Shown here piece by piece: positions 1 through 5,371 of a DNA stretch of 35,609 nt. The stretch lies in assembly GCA_050734185.1 (NCBI GenBank), contig JBOHUE010000169.1, positions 1 through 35,609 on the forward strand. The letters run 5' to 3'. The position numbers and the translations under genes were made by a program. The notes beneath the pieces are model-generated. The model searched no databases and was not told where the DNA came from. It saw only the letters and a list, made by a program, of their open reading frames with translations. The DNA is from JAFALX01 sp050734185 (lineage in GTDB: Bacteria; Chloroflexota; Dormibacteria; Aeolococcales; Aeolococcaceae). Position 1 is the stretch's first letter, and every line of letters begins with the position of its first letter.

Positions 1-774
1 GAGCCGGCGCTGGACCAGCGCCTGCAGGATGAGCCCCCCGGCGAGCGGCACGATCAGCCACCACACCATCGCCACCGGGCGCAGCTGGACGTCGGTGGGC
101 CTGCCCACGCGGTCCTCCACGATCCGAACCCGTTCGAGGGTCATGACCATCCCCAGCAGGGCGAAGGGGATCGCCAGCACGAGGTAGGGCACGGCCAGCA
201 GCCCGCCGAGCATGAGGTACTGCTCCAGCGTCGTCTCGGGCGGGCGGTACGGCAGGGTCACATGCATCTGCGTGGTGACGATCAGAACCGCCCCGGCCGC
301 TGAGATCAGGAGCCCGGCGAACCAGACGACGCCGACGGCCAGCGTCGAACGCCCCGCCTTGACGTGCATTCGAGTGTCGAAGTCGCCGACCTCACAGTTG
401 ATGCTGTGGTGCCAGACGAGGGCGTAGATGCCGAGCGTGAACACCGAGAGCGCGATCACGGCCCAGATCGGCCGGCGCTTGCCCTCGGGGCCGAGCGAGG
501 GCGCGACGGGCGTCTCCAGTGGCCGGTGCCGTTGGGGGTTGTCGCGACCGGCGATGATGCCAACGGGGTAATCCCACGAGGCCGGCGGCGGGGGCAGGTC
601 ACGCCCTCCGTGAGCCGCGGGTGGTGCGTCGGAGCCGCCTCCCTCCTTCGGCTCGTCCGCAGGCGCCACGGCGACCGAGGCGCCGCGCTCGCGCGACTCT
701 GCCGTGGGCGACCCTGTGCGCAGCCACGGATGCTCAGGCTTCGTGGCCCCGGTCGTGTCGTTCGGTTCGGGCAT
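1..774 (-). CDS. DUF4234-type membrane protein (3' end outside window)
   Basis: Reads from ATG at 774 to the window edge without a stop, so at least 258 residues with the C-terminus missing. The first ~100 residues are hydrophilic and rich in Pro, Glu and Gly (low complexity, probably cytoplasmic and disordered). Around residue 100 begins a membrane domain containing VFTLGIYALVWHHSIN, which looks like the DUF4234 signature (a hydrophobic segment, then Trp-His and an acidic stretch with Asp). Three or four more hydrophobic segments follow. The start is supported by a strong AAGGAG Shine-Dalgarno sequence six bases upstream. DUF4234 has no established function. It lies downstream of tRNA-Asn on the same strand, 76 bases away. 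The family call rests on motif recognition only. Confidence 0.75.
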   Translation of the reverse strand, partial: MPEPNDTTGATKPEHPWLRTGSPTAESRERGASVAVAPADEPKEGGGSDAPPAAHGGRDLPPPPASWDYPVGIIAGRDNPQRHRPLETPVAPSLGPEGKRRPIWAVIALSVFTLGIYALVWHHSINCEVGDFDTRMHVKAGRSTLAVGVVWFAGLLISAAGAVLIVTTQMHVTLPYRPPETTLEQYLMLGGLLAVPYLVLAIPFALLGMVMTLERVRIVEDRVGRPTDVQLRPVAMVWWLIVPLAGGLILQALVQRRL

Positions 775-850
775 GGTTGCTCCTTGCTGCGACGGGCCCC
801 GATGGGCCCAGCTGTGTCGTTGGTGTGACGTGTGCCAGAACGCGTCGCCG

Positions 851-922
851 CTCCGGGTACTGGATTCGAACCAGTGACCTTGCGGTTAACAGCCGCCTGC
901 TCTACCGCTGAGCTAACCCGGA
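851..922 (-). tRNA. tRNA-Asn (anticodon GUU)
   Basis: The minus strand folds as a 72-base tRNA. The acceptor stem is TCCGGGT/ACCCGGA with discriminator G at 851, as expected for tRNA-Asn. The D-arm reads GCTCAGCGGTAGAGC, the anticodon loop CTGTTAA carries GTT, and the T-arm contains GGTTCGAATCC. The anticodon stem has four clear pairs and one G-A mismatch at its outer end. CCA is not encoded. Confidence 0.95.
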
Positions 923-933
923 AAGATGGATCG

Positions 934-964
934 AGTCTATCGCCGACCGGCGCCAAGCGGTCAA
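934..964 (-). promoter_or_regulatory. Candidate sigma-70 promoter of tRNA-Asn
   Basis: The minus strand shows TTGACC at 964-959 (five of six matches to the -35 consensus). Seventeen bases later comes GATAGA at 941-936, or alternatively TAGACT at 939-934 with a 19-base spacer. The tRNA begins at 922, about the right distance for a short 5' leader. This is among the clearer promoter-like pairs I found in the window. Confidence 0.5.
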
Positions 965-986
965 ACGCGCGACGCCAGGGTCAGTG

Positions 987-1358
987 TTACGGCCGTTGCG
1001 CCATGCGCTCGATGAGCGATTCGAGCTGCTCCTGCGCCTCCCGCTCGCTCACGATCCCCGCGTCGTGCACCAGATCGTACGCGGCACCGTGCAGCGCGCC
1101 CAGCTCCCCCGGGTTGATGATGCCGAGTGAGGCAGCGAGCGCGTTCGACAGCAGGCGCTGCACGGCGAGGTCGCATGCGAGATCGGTCGTGGCCGACGGT
1201 GTGCGCCAGTCGCCCGAGCTCGAGTGGAACTTCTCCGAGTGGTTCGTGCCGGGGTACTGCGGGATGATCCCGTCGCTGCGCCAGGCCTCGGGATCGTCGT
1301 AGTCCTCTCCGACGGTCGGTGGACGGTACGAGTCATCAAGCACTTCTGGATCGAGCAT
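987..1358 (-). CDS. Hypothetical protein, 123 aa
   Basis: I do not recognise the family. The protein is soluble and acidic at the N-terminus (MLDPEVLDD), with a Pro/Tyr/Gly-rich middle and a C-terminal half of predicted helices containing LACDLAVQRLLSNALAASL and a Glu/Gln-rich end. There is no signal peptide or membrane segment. The start is ATG at 1358, only 12 bases after the stop of the LigD-type polymerase gene, so it is probably co-transcribed and translationally coupled with that gene. The open frame and operon position support a real gene. Confidence 0.6.
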   Translation of the reverse strand: MLDPEVLDDSYRPPTVGEDYDDPEAWRSDGIIPQYPGTNHSEKFHSSSGDWRTPSATTDLACDLAVQRLLSNALAASLGIINPGELGALHGAAYDLVHDAGIVSEREAQEQLESLIERMAQRP

Positions 1359-1370
1359 AGCGCCGGGCTC

Positions 1371-2321
1371 TCACGCCGGCGTGGTGCGGCTCGCGCGCTT
1401 TCTCCGCTTCCCTTCATGCATCGCCTGCACGCGCGCCAGCGGCACGGCGTGACCCTCGTCGACGAGGTCCTGTGGCAGCGTCTGCGCGGAGGGCATCAAC
1501 TCGACCCACGGATCGCGGTCGGCGAGCAGCGTCGCGGCGGTGCGGATCGCGAAGTCGCGCGGCGTCACGCGGTCGAGGTCGTTCCATGCGATGGGGAACG
1601 AGACCGGCACGCCGGCGCGCACCCGCGGGCTGTACGCCGACACCACCGTGGCGCCACCGACGCGGGTGGAGTCGATGAAGACCTTGCCGCCGCGATCGTT
1701 CTTCATGAACGCCGTCGTGGCGACAGACGGGTCGAGTCGCTCCACGCGCACCGCCAGTGCGCGCGTCGCGGCAGCGACGTCCTCGAACGACGCGGCGTGC
1801 AGCGGCACGAAAATGTGCACGCCCTTCGACCCGCTGGTCTTCAGTGCCCCCTCGAGATGCGCGTCCGTCAGAGCCTGTCGCACGAGGTGCGCAGCGCGCA
1901 CGACCGCGGCGAAATCGTCGGCGGACGGCGGGTCGAGATCCATGACGAGCGCCAGCGGATGCTCGGGGTCGTCCACCCGCACCAGAGCGGGGTGATACTC
2001 GACCGCTCGCTGGTTGGCGAACCACATGAGCGTTCGTACGTCGTTGCACAGCGCATATGCGACCTCGCGCTTGGAGGCCTCGGCCCATTGCTTCACCGTC
2101 TGCACCCACTCCGGCGCGTGCGCCGGAACGTTCTTCTGCATGAACGGTGCCTGCCCGCGGGTCACGCGAATCACCGACAGGGGCCGGTCGCGCAGATCGT
2201 GGATGATGCGCGACGACACCGCGTCGAGATAGTCGACGAGGTCGCGTTTGGTGGCGTCGGCGCCGGCGAACAGCGGCTCGTCGAGATTGGTGAGCGGGAC
2301 GCCCGCACGTTCCTCACCCAC
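1371..2321 (-). CDS. LigD-type primase-polymerase (PolDom), stand-alone
   Basis: A 316-residue protein matching the polymerase domain of bacterial ligase D, an archaeo-eukaryotic-primase-type polymerase that fills ends in non-homologous end joining. Visible motifs are the N-terminal TNLDEPLF, the metal-binding MDLDPP (Asp-x-Asp), TSGSKGVHIFVPL, and KVFIDSTR followed by AYSPRVRAGVPVS. The catalytic acidic residues therefore appear intact. The ligase and nuclease domains of full LigD are absent, and no ligase or Ku gene is visible in this window. I chose GTG at 2321 because GGAG lies seven bases upstream and homology begins right after it. The longer open frame to 2642 is the shadow of the overlapping proline dehydrogenase gene. 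The 8-base overlap with that gene suggests translational coupling. Confidence 0.85.
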   Translation of the reverse strand: MGEERAGVPLTNLDEPLFAGADATKRDLVDYLDAVSSRIIHDLRDRPLSVIRVTRGQAPFMQKNVPAHAPEWVQTVKQWAEASKREVAYALCNDVRTLMWFANQRAVEYHPALVRVDDPEHPLALVMDLDPPSADDFAAVVRAAHLVRQALTDAHLEGALKTSGSKGVHIFVPLHAASFEDVAAATRALAVRVERLDPSVATTAFMKNDRGGKVFIDSTRVGGATVVSAYSPRVRAGVPVSFPIAWNDLDRVTPRDFAIRTAATLLADRDPWVELMPSAQTLPQDLVDEGHAVPLARVQAMHEGKRRKRASRTTPA

Positions 2322-3252
2322 CCTGCGACTCCGCCACGCGCCGCAACCAGTATCGCGCCCAATTCGGTCCGTACGGCACGTAGAGGCGCACCGACCGGCC
2401 GCGCGCAACGAGCGCATTCGCGTCCGCCGGCAGCACACCGAGCAGCATCTGCACCTCGCAATCGGGCATCGAGAGCAACAGCGCCTCACGCAAACCCGCG
2501 TCGTGGGTGGCGAGCGCGATCTCGACACCGGCTCGATGCACCTGATCCGCCAGCCGCACGTAGGCGGCGTTCGTCTCGCTCCCCCATGGCAGCGCAATCG
2601 CCGGCGACTCCACGAACGCGCCCTTGACCAGGCGCACGGCAATGCGCGCCTCGATCAGACGGGCCGCGTCGTCCGGACTTCGGTGCAGATTCGCCTGCAA
2701 TGTCTGCATCACGCGAGCACGCGACGACGCCGTCTGCACCGCGACGTCGAGCACGCGGTCCATGCGACGCGCATCCTCGGCGCCGATCTCGATTCGACAC
2801 CACGCCGGCATCACATCGGTGATGCGCCGCAGCTGCGCGGCGCACAGCTCCGATGAGATGTCGAGTCCGATGTGCGAGAGATCGATCGACAGAGTGGTCG
2901 TCTCCGGTAGCTCGCCCAGCGCACGAGCCAGCTCGACGTAGGCGTCACCGACGCGCACCGCCTCGCCCTCGACCGCCACCTGCTCACCGAAGAAATCAAC
3001 GGTCGCGAGCAGACCCGTCTCCGACAGCCGGCGCACTCTGGCGAAGGCATCCTCGCGCGTGCGCCCCGCAACATATTTCGACGCCTGCTTGTACGCCTCG
3101 GGCTCGAGCATCGGCACCGCTTCGAGCACGCGCTCCGGCACCCCGCTCACAGCGATGCGATACAGAACCCGACGCGCGATGCTCAACCGCTCGGCCTCAC
3201 CGGTCGATGGTATGAGGATCGCCCGCCGACGAGCGCCGAACCGAGCCAACAA
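2314..3252 (-). CDS. Proline dehydrogenase family protein
   Basis: 312 residues, the normal size of a monofunctional bacterial proline dehydrogenase, a flavoenzyme that oxidises L-proline to pyrroline-5-carboxylate. The barrel shows LATVDFFGE, IEIGAEDARRMD, TLQANLHRS, VRLVKGAFVE, IALATHDAGL, CEVQMLLGVL, RLYVPYG and WLRRVAES. The last carries the paired arginines that hold the proline carboxylate. In the strand usually written SVKL, this protein has SIDLSHIGLD, so the conserved Lys near the flavin appears to be Asp. The start is one of two adjacent TTG codons (3252 or 3249); an in-frame stop at 3273-3271 limits it. No pyrroline-5-carboxylate dehydrogenase is present nearby. It overlaps the following polymerase gene by 8 bases. 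Confidence 0.85.
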   Translation of the reverse strand: MLARFGARRRAILIPSTGEAERLSIARRVLYRIAVSGVPERVLEAVPMLEPEAYKQASKYVAGRTREDAFARVRRLSETGLLATVDFFGEQVAVEGEAVRVGDAYVELARALGELPETTTLSIDLSHIGLDISSELCAAQLRRITDVMPAWCRIEIGAEDARRMDRVLDVAVQTASSRARVMQTLQANLHRSPDDAARLIEARIAVRLVKGAFVESPAIALPWGSETNAAYVRLADQVHRAGVEIALATHDAGLREALLLSMPDCEVQMLLGVLPADANALVARGRSVRLYVPYGPNWARYWLRRVAESQGG

Positions 3253-3352
3253 CCGACGGGTTCGAAGACTCTAGTGGTTCGTTCGCGACCTTGGTAGTGT
3301 CGTACAACGTGCCCGGCTGGCAGCCGATCTGTCCAATTGGAGCCGCCACAGC

Positions 3353-3574
3353 TCACCCGCTTCCAATGCCTGTAACGGCGATGACAACAAGGGTCACGGC
3401 ACCGGCCACATAGATCGCTGCGGCAATGGCAGCACCCGTGCCGTACGTCGAGCGCCCGTACCACGGCCATAGAAGCGGTGATTTCTCCGGAACGGCCTTG
3501 TGACGCGCGCGGAAGGTGATGAGTGCCATGGCGATGCACAGAAGTGCGAGAACGGCGGGGATTGCACGACTCAT
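3353..3574 (-). CDS. Small two-helix membrane protein, candidate immunity protein of a displaced Rhs tip
   Basis: 73 residues with two hydrophobic segments: residues ~4-20 (AIPAVLALLCIAMALITF) and ~48-70 (AAIAAAIYVAGAVTLVVIAV). They are joined by a polar loop containing KSPLLWPWYGRS. Its ATG overlaps the stop of the degenerate Rhs tip upstream in the arrangement ATGA, the spacing typical of toxin-immunity pairs. No family is recognised. The immunity role is inferred from position alone. It survives intact although the tip is broken, as expected if protection outlasts the toxin. Confidence 0.55.
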   Translation of the reverse strand: MSRAIPAVLALLCIAMALITFRARHKAVPEKSPLLWPWYGRSTYGTGAAIAAAIYVAGAVTLVVIAVTGIGSG

Positions 3575-4140
3575 GGCAGCGGGAAGAAGTATTGGCCGGC
3601 GGCGCTCGCATTGGGAGAGCCCCAGCCCTTCTCAGTGGAGAGTAGCTCGTGCGGCCAATCTGTGAAAGGCAAATACCCCCCGATATTCCCATGCTGCCTA
3701 ACACCGTGCCACCAACCCCGGAAACGAAACTGTCGATGTCGGCAACACTCGCCCCCAACGAAGAGCAGGTGAAGCTACGAATCTGGCCGTCACGCACAGC
3801 AGCCGATACGGGAATGAACGGCGGTGACACCTAACCACCAACGCCGAGGAAGCGGCTGCCATCACGCGTGTGCGTGACACTGATCGCAAACGGTCCGACC
3901 CCGAACTTGACACGGTAGTCTTGCCCACGCGCTGGTGCTGTTGCCTTGTCGAACGACTGAGCGACCGTCTCGCAGCTATGGTCGTTGGAATCAAAGGGGT
4001 TCTTTTAGGCACAACCCGCCGGGGAGGTTGATTCCCAATCCAGCGAGGTCGCTCGCGTTGAGCGGATTCCCGCCGACGTATCCGTATGGCTCACGTGTCG
4101 CGGCAACTGCGGGGTCGCGGGAGAGGAACTGAGCGGTCGC
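3571..4140 (-). pseudogene. Degenerate displaced Rhs C-terminal tip
   Basis: Starts with the end of an Rhs core (QFLSRDPAV ... GYVGGNPLN ... LAGL) in one frame, followed by NLPGGLC, which resembles the start of the intact Rhs tip (NLPFGGLC). Three lesions then break it. A +1 shift in CTAAAAGAACCCC (about 3994-4008) leads to a stop at 3993-3991. A TAG at 3833-3831 falls inside the shifted frame (GSRFLGVGG, stop, VSPPFIPVS). A probable one-base loss in a run of six G at 3676-3681 is the third. Reading through all three gives a continuous tip ending in STEKGWGSP ... QYFFPLP, whose TGA overlaps the ATG of the next gene. The reconstructed tip is Gly-rich with no recognised catalytic domain. Sequencing error in the homopolymers is possible, but the TAG is not of that kind. 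Confidence 0.6.
4036..4131 (-). repeat. Rhs core-end repeat, copy 3 (displaced, degenerate tip)
   Basis: Thirty-two codons matching the end of the Rhs core at 5830-5925; by eye 25 of 32 residues agree. Differences include DLAGL in place of DPSGL. This conserved stretch is the expected recombination anchor for swapping Rhs tips. Confidence 0.75.
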
Positions 4141-4153
4141 GATCCCAGGGCGG

Positions 4154-4471
4154 TCAAGTCCTGCCGCTGAGGGACCGGGGCTGCATCCACAGCGGTCCCC
4201 ACACCAGCAGCGCGGCGCCGATCAAGCTTAGTAGCACCGCTGCGAATAGGGCGATAACGCTGGCCACGCCCGAGCTCGCAATCGCAACACCCGCCAGCAC
4301 TATTGCCAATCCCCAGGGTATCCACGATCGAGGAGCGTGGCCGAATGGAATCATGACACCGAGGAGGAGGGCACGGGCCCACATTGGTCGGTCGACAAGC
4401 GGGGCAAACCGTATGGCTATCCCAACCCCCGTGACAGCGACTCCAACCAACGCTACTTCGACAGGCGTCAT
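4154..4471 (-). CDS. Small membrane protein, candidate immunity protein of the displaced Rhs tip
   Basis: 105 residues with three or four hydrophobic segments: VEVALVGVAVTGVGIAI near the N-terminus, WALLLGVMIPFG-like and WGLAIVLAGVAIASSGVAS in the middle, and IALFAAVLLSLIGAALLVW near the C-terminus. The tail is polar. ATG at 4471 lies seven bases after the stop of the displaced tip gene (4479), which supports this start over in-frame upstream codons that would overlap the tip. No family is recognised. The immunity function is inferred from the toxin-then-immunity order. A membrane-embedded protector would fit a toxin acting at or across the membrane. Confidence 0.55.
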   Translation of the reverse strand: MTPVEVALVGVAVTGVGIAIRFAPLVDRPMWARALLLGVMIPFGHAPRSWIPWGLAIVLAGVAIASSGVASVIALFAAVLLSLIGAALLVWGPLWMQPRSLSGRT

Positions 4472-4478
4472 CACAGCA

Positions 4479-5015
4479 TCACGGCAGGGAGCCGAACAAG
4501 TCATCCCATCGCTTGTTCTGCCCGAACGGGATAATCGCGTCGCGGAGGAACTCGATACCTTGCTGAGCAGGACTGGCATGGACATCAGGATGCTCGATGA
4601 CGTCAGCGATCAGGCGACTTCCTCGCGCTAACCGTGCTCCACCGGTTATGCATTGATAGCCGCCATACGCGATCGCCGGCGCTCCGACAATGTCCCCGAC
4701 GATTGGCAGTGCGACAGACGCTGCCGTACCCGCCGCCAACACGGTCGCTCCCGTCCCTACTTTGTACACACCGTAACCGATGTTCACCGCGCCGGCCGCT
4801 AGTTCCCCGTAGTTGAGACCCCGAGCCGGCGTTATGGCCCAGTTGACGGCTTGTGTGGCGGGATTGCTGCACTTGTGCGGATCCCAGAACTCAAAGCAGA
4901 AGAGTCCACTTGGATCGCTCGAGTTGAGAGGATCGTCGCCGACGTACCTGTACGGGCTCCGAGTCTGCCCGACAGCAGGGTCGCGGGAGAGGAATTGTGG
5001 TGATCGTTGATTCAA
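4479..5015 (-). CDS. Displaced (orphan) Rhs C-terminal tip, toxin-like
   Basis: 178 residues. It opens with the end of the Rhs core (QFLSRDPAV ... DPLNSSDPSGL; 25 of 32 residues match the intact rhs) and then diverges completely into a unique tip of ~140 residues. The tip has a Cys pair (FCFEFWDPHKC), a long Gly/Ala-rich hydrophobic middle (GTGATVLAAGTAASVALPIVG) and ends in PFGQNKRWDDLFGSLP. No toxin family is recognised; the hydrophobic middle could insert into or cross a membrane. The frame is open upstream, so it looks like a cassette cut from an older rhs gene. A TTG at 5015 overlaps the stop of the preceding immunity gene (TTGA), so low-level coupled translation is possible. There is no signal peptide or ordinary start, so it may instead be a silent cassette. 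Confidence 0.65.
   Translation of the reverse strand: MNQRSPQFLSRDPAVGQTRSPYRYVGDDPLNSSDPSGLFCFEFWDPHKCSNPATQAVNWAITPARGLNYGELAAGAVNIGYGVYKVGTGATVLAAGTAASVALPIVGDIVGAPAIAYGGYQCITGGARLARGSRLIADVIEHPDVHASPAQQGIEFLRDAIIPFGQNKRWDDLFGSLP
4902..4997 (-). repeat. Rhs core-end repeat, copy 2 (displaced tip)
   Basis: Thirty-two codons homologous to 5830-5925, beginning at the Gln of QFLSRDPAV and ending at DPSGL. Similarity starts within a few codons of the preceding gene's stop and ends exactly where the unique tip begins, as expected for a cassette exchanged by homologous recombination. Confidence 0.8.
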
Positions 5016-5371
5016 TCGGTAGTTGAGCCTTCCATGCGTACAAAAGCTGCAACGAGTTCCGGGAGCGTCGCTCCGTCAAGCTGCTTCGCGTCAGGGCCCA
5101 TCTGTCGACGCCGGCGCACGAGACCCTTCCGAACTGGCGAGGTAAGAGCCGCGTACAGGGCCCTGGCCAGCGCCTCCGGGTCTCTGCCCAGGACCTTGTC
5201 CGAAGCTCCGATCCCTCTGCCGCGCTTCACCAACTGTAGAAGCTCACCGTCAGAGGTGAATAGCCTATACCGGGCAAGATCGTATGCCTCGAGCCCGGCG
5301 CCGACTGATTTGAGGTCGGCGTAGCTTTCTACGTCGTTTCCCTCGACGACGAAGTACGGGGCACTCACCAT
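5012..5371 (-). CDS. Probable immunity protein for the Rhs tip
   Basis: 119 residues from ATG at 5371; an ATG at 5383 four codons upstream is an alternative. It is a soluble mixed alpha/beta protein without signal or membrane segments. It begins VSAPYFVVEGNDVESY, continues with YRLFTSDGELLQLVKRG and ends with a helical stretch (DPEALARALYAAL). The start overlaps the rhs stop in ATGGTGA, so translation is probably coupled to the end of the Rhs protein, as usual for cognate immunity genes. I do not recognise the family; the role comes from position. Its stop overlaps the displaced tip that follows. Confidence 0.65.
   Translation of the reverse strand: MVSAPYFVVEGNDVESYADLKSVGAGLEAYDLARYRLFTSDGELLQLVKRGRGIGASDKVLGRDPEALARALYAALTSPVRKGLVRRRRQMGPDAKQLDGATLPELVAAFVRMEGSTTD

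Noticed and set aside
1224..2627. Long plus-strand open frame (467 codons)
   Set aside because: Opposite the polymerase and proline dehydrogenase genes, Arg/His-rich with no recognisable domain; a GC-driven shadow.
3183..3830. 215-codon minus-strand frame through the degenerate tip
   Set aside because: Only its first ~50 codons fit the reconstructed Rhs tip; after the six-G run it is out of frame and overlaps the small membrane protein.
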